The position numbers were made by a program, and so were the translations under genes. Under the pieces are notes generated by a model that was not told the DNA's origin, did not search any database, and was given only the letters and a program-made list of their open reading frames with translations. DNA of 44,571 nucleotides from Methylobacterium longum (GTDB lineage Bacteria > Pseudomonadota > Alphaproteobacteria > Rhizobiales > Beijerinckiaceae), in contig NZ_BPQS01000042.1 in assembly GCF_022179385.1 (NCBI RefSeq), positions 1-44,571 of the forward strand, written 5' to 3'. Positions 31,997 through 39,638 of the stretch are shown one piece after another; positions within the stretch are counted from its first letter, which is position 1; each line of letters starts with the position of its first letter.

Positions 31997-34426
31997 CTAT
32001 CCGGCGAGCGGGTCGTGTCCCCGGGGCACCTTCTGGACGGCGCGGCGGAGGATGCGGGACAGGTCGGCGACCGAGTAGGGCTTGCGCAGCAGGTCGAACC
32101 CGTGGGTGCCCTCGGCCGCGAGCACGTCGCTGTACCCGGAGGTGAGGACGACCGGCAGGTCCGGCCGGCGCCGACGGATCTCGCCCGCGAGCTCAACGCC
32201 GTTCATGCCCGGCATCATCACGTCGGAAAACACCACCTCGAAGCGGAAGGGGACCCGCTCGATCTCGGCCAGCGCCTTCGTCGCATCCGTCACCCAGACC
32301 GTCGAATAGCCGAGTTCCCGCAGGGCCTGCTCGGCGAAGGCGCCGACGTCGATGTTGTCCTCGACGACGAGGACGCAGGTGCCATGTCCCTCGGCCAGCG
32401 GCTCCGGTTCGACCGTCACAAGACCGGACGCAGCGGTGTCGACGCGCGGGAGGTAGACGGTGAAGGTGCTGCCGTCGCCGAGGGCGCTCTCGACCGTGAT
32501 CTCGCCGCCGGACTGCTTGGCGAAGCCGAACACCTGGCTCAGGCCCAGCCCGGTGCCCTGGCCGACGACCTTCGTCGTGAAGAACGGCTCGAAGATGCGC
32601 TCCAGGTTCTCGGGCGCGATGCCGGAGCCGGTATCCGAGACCGAGACCGCGACGAAATCGCCGCGCCGTCTCGGGTGTGCCCGCACGGCCGGGATCAGGG
32701 TGGCTCTGCGGAGCTGGATGCGAAGGTGCCCCTCGCCGCCCATCGCGTCGCGGGCATTGACCACGAGGTTCACCAGCGCGGTGTCGAACTGGCTCGGGTC
32801 GGCGTTCACGTGCAGGTCCTGCCGGTCCTCGCCGGGCAGGTCGAGCTCGACCCGGATCCGCGCGCCCGTGAGCGTGCCCACCATGTCGGCGACCGCGGTC
32901 ACGGCGTGGTTCACCGCGAAGGTCTCGGGCCTCAGCGCCTGCCGCCGGGCGAAGGCGAGGAGTTGGCCGGTGAGCTTGGCGGCCCGGTCGACCGTGTCGG
33001 AGATCGCCCCGATGTATCTCTGCCGGCGTTCCTCGGCGAGATCGCGCCGTTTCAGCAGGTCGGTGGAGGACTTGATGACGGTCAGGAGGTTGTTGAAGTC
33101 GTGGGCCACGCCGCCCGTGAGTTGCCCGACCGCCTCCAGCTTCTGCGACTGACGGAGTTGCTCCTCCAGTGCGCGCCTGTCGGTGACGTCGCGGCCCGCC
33201 GCGTAGAAGCGGTCGCCGGTCGGGATGGCGTTCCACGAGAACCAGCGGTGGCCGCCGTCCCGCGTCCGGACGCGCACGTCGACGTCGGCGAGCACGCCGC
33301 CGCCGCTGACCCGCTCGAAGGCCGCCGAGACGGCATCCAGGTCGTCGGGGTGGACGAAGGTGTCGAAGCGGGCACCCTCGACCTCGGCGATGTCCCACCC
33401 GAGCGTCTCGGTCCAGGCATCGTTGGCCGTCTGGAACAGGCCGTCGAAGCCACAGACGACGAGGAGGTCGCGGCTGGCGCGCCAGACGAGGTTGCGCTCG
33501 GTGGTCTTCTCCTCCGCGGTCGCCTGGAGCGTGGTCTCGGCCCGGCGGCGGTCGGTGATGTCGTTGAACAGGACGGCGACCCGATGCTGCTCGGGCTCGC
33601 CGACCCGCAGGGCATGCACGTCGAACCAGCGGCCCATCGCGACCGCGCCGCTCTCGAACCGCACCGGCCGTCCGGTGCGCGCGACCTCGCCGTAGGTGTC
33701 GAACCAGAAGCGTTCGTGGCCCGGTACGATCTCGCTCATCCAGCGCCCGACGACGTCGTGCAGTCCGGTCTGGGCCCCAAAGGCCGGGTTGACCTCGACG
33801 AACCGGTAATCAGCCGCCCGGCCCGCCGCGTCGAACCGCATCTCGACGATGCAGAAGCCGCTGTCGACGGCGTCGAACAGGGCCCGGTACCGGGCCTCGC
33901 TCTCGGCCAGCACCCCCTCGGCGGTGCGGAAGCGGGTGACGTCGAGCTGGCTCGCGAAGAAGTACCGGAGCTCGCCCTCCGGGCCGAAGACCGGGCTGAC
34001 GTAGAGTTCGTTGCGGAACGGCGTGCCGTCGCGCTGGTAATTGAGGATCTCGACGACGACGTCGCGCCGGCCGGTGATGGCGTCGCGGACCTTGGCGATG
34101 TCGGTCGGATCGGTGCCGGGCCCCTGGAGGAAGCGGCAGTTGCGCCCGATCAGCTCGGCGGCGTCGTAGCCGCACAGGTTCTGGAAGGCCCGGTTGGCGA
34201 AGACGATGGGATTGTCGGGCTGGCCGGGGTCGGTGATGATCTGCGGCATGCGGGTCTTCTCCGCCGCCGTGAACAGCAGGTCGGCGGAGGCCGCGGAGGT
34301 CTGCTGCCCCTGGCCCGGCCGGCGCAGGCCATCGCCGCGCGCGGCCTCCAACCGCGCCTCCAGATGCGCCACGCGCTCTTCGAGTTCGCGCTCGCGCCGT
34401 CGCAGCCTCTCGTTCTCTGCGTCCAT
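31997..34426 (-). CDS. LOV-PAS-PAS hybrid histidine kinase with C-terminal receiver
   Basis: An 809-residue soluble photoreceptor kinase. Residues 1-35 form a coiled coil rich in E and R. Residues 45-170 form a LOV domain with the intact motif GRNCRFLQGPGTD (C97) and NYQRDGTPFRNELYVSP, so blue-light flavin-cysteine adduct formation is expected. Two further PAS domains (175-295, 315-420) are followed by a HisKA dimerisation domain with H442 (VAHDFNN), an ATPase domain (NLVVNARDAMGG, DTGSGI, FTTKVVGQGTGLGL) and a receiver with D735 (FSDVMMPG). Unlike its neighbours it is a classical HisKA kinase, not HWE. The receiver suggests phosphorelay or self-regulation. No partner gene is adjacent. Confidence 0.92.
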   Translation of the reverse strand: MDAENERLRRRERELEERVAHLEARLEAARGDGLRRPGQGQQTSAASADLLFTAAEKTRMPQIITDPGQPDNPIVFANRAFQNLCGYDAAELIGRNCRFLQGPGTDPTDIAKVRDAITGRRDVVVEILNYQRDGTPFRNELYVSPVFGPEGELRYFFASQLDVTRFRTAEGVLAESEARYRALFDAVDSGFCIVEMRFDAAGRAADYRFVEVNPAFGAQTGLHDVVGRWMSEIVPGHERFWFDTYGEVARTGRPVRFESGAVAMGRWFDVHALRVGEPEQHRVAVLFNDITDRRRAETTLQATAEEKTTERNLVWRASRDLLVVCGFDGLFQTANDAWTETLGWDIAEVEGARFDTFVHPDDLDAVSAAFERVSGGGVLADVDVRVRTRDGGHRWFSWNAIPTGDRFYAAGRDVTDRRALEEQLRQSQKLEAVGQLTGGVAHDFNNLLTVIKSSTDLLKRRDLAEERRQRYIGAISDTVDRAAKLTGQLLAFARRQALRPETFAVNHAVTAVADMVGTLTGARIRVELDLPGEDRQDLHVNADPSQFDTALVNLVVNARDAMGGEGHLRIQLRRATLIPAVRAHPRRRGDFVAVSVSDTGSGIAPENLERIFEPFFTTKVVGQGTGLGLSQVFGFAKQSGGEITVESALGDGSTFTVYLPRVDTAASGLVTVEPEPLAEGHGTCVLVVEDNIDVGAFAEQALRELGYSTVWVTDATKALAEIERVPFRFEVVFSDVMMPGMNGVELAGEIRRRRPDLPVVLTSGYSDVLAAEGTHGFDLLRKPYSVADLSRILRRAVQKVPRGHDPLAG

Positions 34427-34793
34427 GGCCCCCTCGGTCGGCCGCGTGGATAGCGGCGGCGGCGGCGGGGGACAACGCGGTACGGCCCGGCCAGGGCCGT
34501 CGCGATGACGCAGCAGGCCTCGGATCCGGCGGCGGTGATGCGGGGTGCCTCACCCCGCGAACCGGTGACGCCGGTGCGCTGGCCGCGCCATTGGCGAGGG
34601 CGCGCGGCGGCGCGCATCCGGTTCTGCGGAGCGCCGGGCGTGTGCGACATGACGGAACCACGGATCGGGACCGCCGCGTATCGGCCGTCCGGCAGGGGCG
34701 CCGCCCGGGCCTCGCAGACCGCAACCGCGGCAGCCCGCACACGCGCGGTTGCCGGCACCCCTCGGCGGAATGGGGAGGCCCTGAACGGTTGGA
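34427..34793. other. 367-base intergenic region with a hairpin
   Basis: It lies between the LOV hybrid kinase start and the end of the CheB-CheR kinase gene, both on the minus strand, so it should hold the promoter of the LOV kinase. A perfect hairpin GCGGGGTG/CACCCCGC with a three-base loop is at 34540-34558, followed by a weaker ACCGG/CCGGT at 34561-34575. Neither has a T run. I see no gene and no GGAAC-type promoter. Confidence 0.45.
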
Positions 34794-37700
34794 TCAGGTG
34801 CGCGCGAGCGCCGCCTCCGGCAGATGCAGCGTGATCCGGTACTCGGACGCGTCGTGGCTGCGCGTCACCGTCGCTTCGAGCTGACGCAGGGACATGTCCA
34901 CCAGCAGCGTGCCGAAGCCGCGGCCGGGCCTCGGCTCCGGGATCCGGGCCATGCGCTCGCGCCATTCCAGCACGAGCCCGTCCTTCCGCTCCCAGGTCAC
35001 CGACAGCGAGCCATCCTCCGATCCGAGGGCGCCGTACTTCACCGAGTTCGTCGCCCACTCGTGCAGGATCATCGCCAGCGACGACACGTGCCGCCAGTTG
35101 ATCGTCATGAGCGGCCCCTCGATCGTGGTCGGGACGTGGTCGCGGTAGGGCCGGAGCGTCGCGCCGACCAGGCCGGAGAGATCGCTCATGCCCTGGCCGT
35201 CGCTGGGATCCGCCAGGGAATGCGCACGCCCCAGGGCGGAGATGCGGTCGCGCATGTCGGAGGCGAAGATGCCGATGTCCCGGTGCGTGCGGGCGCCCGC
35301 CGAGATCATGCCGCCGATGATGGCGAACAGGTTCTTCACCCGGTGGTTCATCTCCCGCAGCATCAGGTCGCGGGTCTCGGCCAGGGCGTATTCGGGCGAG
35401 ACGTCGATGCAGACGCCGACGATCCGCTTGCGGTCGCCGCCCCGGGTCAGGCGCCCGTAGCTCCGGACGTGCCGGAGCGTCTGCTCCGCCCTGCGGATGC
35501 GGATGCGGGCTTCGAACTCGTCCAGCCCGTGCGCGGCCTGGGAGAGCGCCGCCTCGAGGCCGGGGCGATCCTCCGGCGTCACGCAGGCGATCAGGGTCGC
35601 CGTCGGGTGCGGCGTGTCGGGCGCGAGGCCGAACATCGTACCGGCGGTGCTGTCGACCAGGATGGTCCCGGCATCGGGACTGTACTCCCAGACGCCGATC
35701 CCGCCGGCCTTGACGGCCAGTTCCAGGCGCTCCCGCTCCGCCGCGAGCTGGCGCTCCAGGGACAGGGCCTCGGTGATGTCGGTCAGCACCAGGGTGGCGC
35801 CGTCGATGCTCCCGTTCTGCAGGCGGTAGGGCAGGACCCGCAGGGACAGCGTCCGGTTCCCGTCCCGGGTGGTGATGCGCCGCTGGATCACCGAGCCGCC
35901 CGCACAGACCTCCTGCGCGTCGTGCAGGTAATCCTGCCCGGCGAGCCGGCTCGCGACGTCGGCGAGCGGACGGCCGCGGTCGCCCGGCTGCAGGGGGAAG
36001 ATCGTCGTGGCCGCCGCGGTGAAGCTGCGCACCCGCAGGTCGCGGTCCAGAACGATCACGGCGAGGTCGGTCGATTCGAAGAAGTTGCGCAGGTCTGCGT
36101 TGGCGATGGTGAGCTGCTCGACCTTCGTCTTCAGCTCGTCGTTGACCGTGGAGAGCTCCTCGTTCGTCGACTGGAGCTCCTCGTTCATCGACATCATTTC
36201 TTCGTTGGAGCTCTTCAGCTCCTCGTTCGTCGTCTCCAGTTCCTCGACGGCCGAGCGCAGCTTGTAGCGCGTGCGCAGCAGCTCATCCTCCAGCGCCTCG
36301 ACGTGATCGTCGCCCGCGTCCATCTCCACGAGGTCGAGGTCGTCCGACGGCTGGAACGTACCGGTCTCGCGCAGGATCAGCAGCATCGCGCCGTCCGGCA
36401 GGGGATCGCAGACCAGCTCGACCGTCTGCGTGCCGTAATCCGAGCGGATCGCCACGTCCCGCACGACGACGCGCTTGCGCGCGTCCCGGGTCTGGCGGAG
36501 CAGGGGGCCGATCACGTCGCGCAGGCCCGGCCGCGCCAGCGTGATGGCGCTGGTGCCGCCGGTCCGCGTCACCGGGAAGTCGAAGTAGCGGCTCAGGCGC
36601 CCGTAGGCGGCGATGATGCCCCCGTCCTCGTTCAGCACCATGCTGGGCGGGGCGTAGCGTTCGACCACCCGCCGCACCGCCACGGTCTCGTCGGCGATCG
36701 ACGGGTCGCCCCGGCGCTCCTCGCGTCCGCCGGGACGGGGTTCGCCGCGCCGGGCGCTTCCGGGCAGGTCGATCGGGTAGTGCGGCGCGCCCGGCGGCCG
36801 CTCGAACAGGCGGGCGTGCTGGTCGATGGTGGGGAAGAGCTGCTCGAACCGGCTCACGCTCTCGGAGGGGCCCAGGAACAGGTAGCCGCCGGGCCGCACC
36901 GCGTAGTGGAACAGCGGCACGACCGATTGCTGGAGCCGCTCGTCGAAGTAGATCAGCAGGTTGCGGCAGGAAAGGAGGTCCACCCGGGAGAACGGCGGAT
37001 CCTTCACCAGGCTGTGGCTGGAGAAGCGGATCAGGTCCCGGATCTCGGCCGCGATGGTGAAGCGCTCGGCGTGGAGGACGACGTAGCGCTCGCGCAGGGG
37101 CGCCGGGATGTCGGCCAAGGCCGCCGCCGGGTAGCTCGCCTCCCGGGCGATCTGGAGCATGCGCTCGTCGATGTCGGTGGCGAAGATCTGCACCGCCAGC
37201 GGCACGTCGAGGCGGCGGGCCGCGTCGGCGAACAGCATGGCGATGCTGTAGGCCTCCTCGCCGCTGGAGCATCCCGGGATCCAGACCCGGATGTCCTCAT
37301 CGGGGTTGCGGGTGCGCAGCAGGGGCTCGACCGCCCGCTCGCGGAGGATCTCGAACAGCTCGGTGTCGCGGAAGAAGCGGGTGACGTTGATCAGCAGGTC
37401 GCGGAACAGGGCCTCGCACTCGACCTGGTCGGCGCGGACGCGGGCGAGATAGGCCCGCCCGGAATCCAGGCCCAGCACGTGCATGCGCCGCTCGACCCGG
37501 CGCACCAGCGTGGTCCGCTTGTAGCCGGCGAAGTCGTGGCCGACGGCCGTGCGGAGCACCCGGCACAGGTCGTCCAGGTGGTCTGCGACCGGGCCCGATT
37601 CCTCGCCGCCGGCATCGGTGCCGCGGCGGCGGAAGAAGGCCGCGAGGCACTCCACGATCTCCCCCGGCGGCTGCACGAAGTCGACGAGCCCGGTCCCGAC

Positions 37701-38264
37701 CGCGGAGAGCGGCATGCCGTCGTAGCGGGCGGTGTCGGGCTGCTGGACCACGCAGACGCCGCCGTGCTCCTTCACGGCGCGCAGGCCGGTCGTGCCGTCG
37801 GCGCCCGTGCCCGACAGGATCACGCAGGCGGCATTGGCCTGCTGGTCGACGGCCAGCGACAGGAAGAAGTCGTCGATGGGCCGCCGCAGCCCGCGCGGCT
37901 GGACGAACTTCGTGAGTTCGAGCACGCCGTTCTGGATGACGAGGCCGCGCCCGGGCGGGATGATGTAGACCGTGTCGCCGGCGATCCGCTCGCCGCCCTC
38001 GCACTGGAGCACCTGCAGCTCGGTCTGCCGGTCGAGGAGCTGCGCCAGCATACTCTCGTGATTGGGGTCGAGGTGCTGGACGATGACGAAGGCCATCCCG
38101 GTCGGGGGACGGGCGCGCGCCAGCATCTCGCGCAGGGCCTCAAGCCCGCCCGCCGAAGCGCCGATCCCCACCACCGGCCCGGCGAAGGGGGCGGGCACGA
38201 TCTGCCCGCCGCCGAGGGCCTCGGAGGCCTCGCCTCCGGCCTCGTTATGGAAATCCTGGTGCAT
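34794..38264 (-). CDS. CheB-CheR-PAS-HWE fusion histidine kinase
   Basis: An 1156-residue multidomain protein. Residues 28-200 form a CheB methylesterase domain with S37 (GASAGG), H64 (VQHLDPNHES) and D156 (SGTGADGTTG). Residues 215-490 form a CheR methyltransferase domain (NVTRFFRDTELFE, WIPGCSSGEEAYS, SCRNLLIYF). A long coiled coil follows (ELKSSNEEMMSMNEELQSTN), then two PAS domains (about 700-950) and an HWE kinase core (NHRVKN, LHEWATNSVKYGAL, LEWRERM, RGFGTLLVDMSL). It has no receiver. Such fusions are thought to sense signals through PAS and not to serve flagellar chemotaxis. Its first 20 bases overlap the end of the short LOV gene, which points to light-coupled input. I see no strong Shine-Dalgarno, consistent with translational coupling. 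Confidence 0.9.
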   Translation of the reverse strand: MHQDFHNEAGGEASEALGGGQIVPAPFAGPVVGIGASAGGLEALREMLARARPPTGMAFVIVQHLDPNHESMLAQLLDRQTELQVLQCEGGERIAGDTVYIIPPGRGLVIQNGVLELTKFVQPRGLRRPIDDFFLSLAVDQQANAACVILSGTGADGTTGLRAVKEHGGVCVVQQPDTARYDGMPLSAVGTGLVDFVQPPGEIVECLAAFFRRRGTDAGGEESGPVADHLDDLCRVLRTAVGHDFAGYKRTTLVRRVERRMHVLGLDSGRAYLARVRADQVECEALFRDLLINVTRFFRDTELFEILRERAVEPLLRTRNPDEDIRVWIPGCSSGEEAYSIAMLFADAARRLDVPLAVQIFATDIDERMLQIAREASYPAAALADIPAPLRERYVVLHAERFTIAAEIRDLIRFSSHSLVKDPPFSRVDLLSCRNLLIYFDERLQQSVVPLFHYAVRPGGYLFLGPSESVSRFEQLFPTIDQHARLFERPPGAPHYPIDLPGSARRGEPRPGGREERRGDPSIADETVAVRRVVERYAPPSMVLNEDGGIIAAYGRLSRYFDFPVTRTGGTSAITLARPGLRDVIGPLLRQTRDARKRVVVRDVAIRSDYGTQTVELVCDPLPDGAMLLILRETGTFQPSDDLDLVEMDAGDDHVEALEDELLRTRYKLRSAVEELETTNEELKSSNEEMMSMNEELQSTNEELSTVNDELKTKVEQLTIANADLRNFFESTDLAVIVLDRDLRVRSFTAAATTIFPLQPGDRGRPLADVASRLAGQDYLHDAQEVCAGGSVIQRRITTRDGNRTLSLRVLPYRLQNGSIDGATLVLTDITEALSLERQLAAERERLELAVKAGGIGVWEYSPDAGTILVDSTAGTMFGLAPDTPHPTATLIACVTPEDRPGLEAALSQAAHGLDEFEARIRIRRAEQTLRHVRSYGRLTRGGDRKRIVGVCIDVSPEYALAETRDLMLREMNHRVKNLFAIIGGMISAGARTHRDIGIFASDMRDRISALGRAHSLADPSDGQGMSDLSGLVGATLRPYRDHVPTTIEGPLMTINWRHVSSLAMILHEWATNSVKYGALGSEDGSLSVTWERKDGLVLEWRERMARIPEPRPGRGFGTLLVDMSLRQLEATVTRSHDASEYRITLHLPEAALART

Positions 38265-38805
38265 TGAGATCCGCGAGCGTGAGCTTGGCCTGCGCGACGG
38301 TGGCGACAGTGTTGGCGATCGTCCTCAGGGACCCCTCGATGACGAGGCCGCTCTCGGCAAGCGTCGGACTCAGCCGGGACAAGGTCCGGCCGAGCTCGGC
38401 ATCGTAGGCGGAAAGTAACTCCGGTTGCGAGCGGCTGACGTCGAATTGAGATGCGAAAAGAAAGCGCACCTCGCCCGACAATGCCTTCAACTTGGACATG
38501 TACAGCAGATTGACGAACGGCCGCCCGTCCTTGCGGAAATTCACGATCGACGTGCGCACCGCATCCACCCGCTCATCCTCCAGGAAGGCGTGGATCTTGA
38601 CCCGCGCCTCCCGGTTCTCGGCGTCGCGCTGCAGGAGGCGGCAATTCAGCCCGATCACGTCGGCGTTGTCGTACCCGGTAAGCCGATGGAACGGGCTGTT
38701 CACCAGCAACAGGGGGTTGTCCGGCGCAACGGAGGCCAGCGCGAGGGCGATGTGCGAGCTCTCGAAGTAAGCGTGGAGTTCGGCCGGGATGTTCTGCGTG
38801 TCCAC
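38245..38805 (-). CDS. Short LOV photoreceptor protein
   Basis: A 186-residue protein. Residues 8-125 form a LOV domain: SPFHRLTGY, the flavin-binding motif IGLNCRLLQRDAE with the photoactive cysteine C55, NFRKDGRPFVNLLYMSK, and FLFASQFDVSRSQ. The remaining ~60 residues are helical (LLSAYDAELGRTLSRLSPTL) and may dimerise or signal; there is no kinase, DNA-binding or cyclase domain. I start at the GTG at 38805, preceded by GGGGAT, because the longer frame upstream is arginine-rich, low-complexity sequence without LOV character. It overlaps the CheB-CheR kinase gene by 20 bases. It resembles short LOV proteins that pass the light signal to a partner protein. Confidence 0.88.
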   Translation of the reverse strand: MDTQNIPAELHAYFESSHIALALASVAPDNPLLLVNSPFHRLTGYDNADVIGLNCRLLQRDAENREARVKIHAFLEDERVDAVRTSIVNFRKDGRPFVNLLYMSKLKALSGEVRFLFASQFDVSRSQPELLSAYDAELGRTLSRLSPTLAESGLVIEGSLRTIANTVATVAQAKLTLADLNAPGFP

Positions 38806-39638
38806 GTCGGATCCCCGTCGCCTCCGTCCGTTCCGCCGCCGCGCGTCCGGTCCGTCCATCCTCCGGTCCGCCACCATGACGGACGCCACCGCCCTCCGGT
38901 TCCCGCGCCGGGCGCTGAGACGGCGGCCCGTCATGGGCGCCCCGGTCGCGGAAGGCAATGACCGGCCGGGCCGTACCGTGCCGGGACCCGCGCCCGAGCC
39001 TCGCCCGTGACGGTGCTGCCGAAGCGGGCCGTCGAAGCGGGCCGTTGCGCCTCCGGCGCGCCGGGCCTCGTCATCCCCGGCGGGCCCGGGCCGCGGTGGC
39101 CGCGGTCGGGCGGGGCGTTTCCCCGGGGCGGGCGATGGCCGGGATCGCCGCATCGGGCAGGGCGCCCCGCATCGGGCGTCCGGCGTCGTGGGGGGCGTCC
39201 GCCACGAGATCTTCCACGGCCCGCCACGCGACGAGTGCCGGAGGCGGGACACGTCCAGCCGCTGGAAGACGCGCAGGCCGTGACCAGTCCGAGGTCGACC
39301 GCCTCCAGCGGTGTCCGACCACAATCGGCCCTGCGCGGTCGGCCACCTGCGCCCGCCACCGTGCCGGATTCGGCATTCCGGCTACCAATCGCCGCCGCCA
39401 TGCATTAGAGTTCCTCGCGATCCGGGCCAGGATCCCGGTTCTGCGAGGCAATCGCGGTCGATTCGCAGCCAATACCGGTACAATGTGGAATATTCGCGTG
39501 CAATAAAGCTTATTCGTTCGGGATAATTATGTTTTTAAACATGAATGCAGGTCGTTTTTCGGCGGAACTGCGATGCGTATACAATTCCATCTACAGAATG
39601 ATGGATCGGAGATCTCATGAGGCGGTTTTGGAGTTGAG
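38806..39638. other. 833-base gene-poor region, AT-rich at its right end
   Basis: From 38806 to about 39400 the sequence is very GC-rich with open frames on both strands, but none has protein-like composition and I recognise none. It may contain decayed coding sequence (PLEAVDLGLVTACA on the minus strand is the most protein-like piece). From about 39410 to 39640 it becomes strikingly AT-rich for this genome (ATAAAGCTTATTCG, GGATAATTATG), which suits the promoter of the + strand operon beginning at 39639, or a point where foreign DNA was joined. Confidence 0.5.
39529..39542. promoter_or_regulatory. AT-rich palindrome upstream of the surface-polymer operon
   Basis: ATGTTTTTAAACAT is an inverted repeat with six-base arms (ATGTTT/AAACAT) about 97 bases before the GTG at 39639, inside the AT-rich segment. 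It could be an operator, but no matching regulator is known here. Confidence 0.35.

Noticed and set aside
34824..38267. 1147-codon + strand open frame opposite the CheB-CheR kinase
   Set aside because: Its composition (H, R, G, D rich) and lack of motifs show an antisense shadow; the minus strand encodes clear CheB, CheR and kinase motifs.
39071..39506. Open frames of 133 and 182 codons on the two strands near 39000-39500
   Set aside because: They overlap each other, are arginine/proline-rich, have no ribosome binding site and show no family resemblance.
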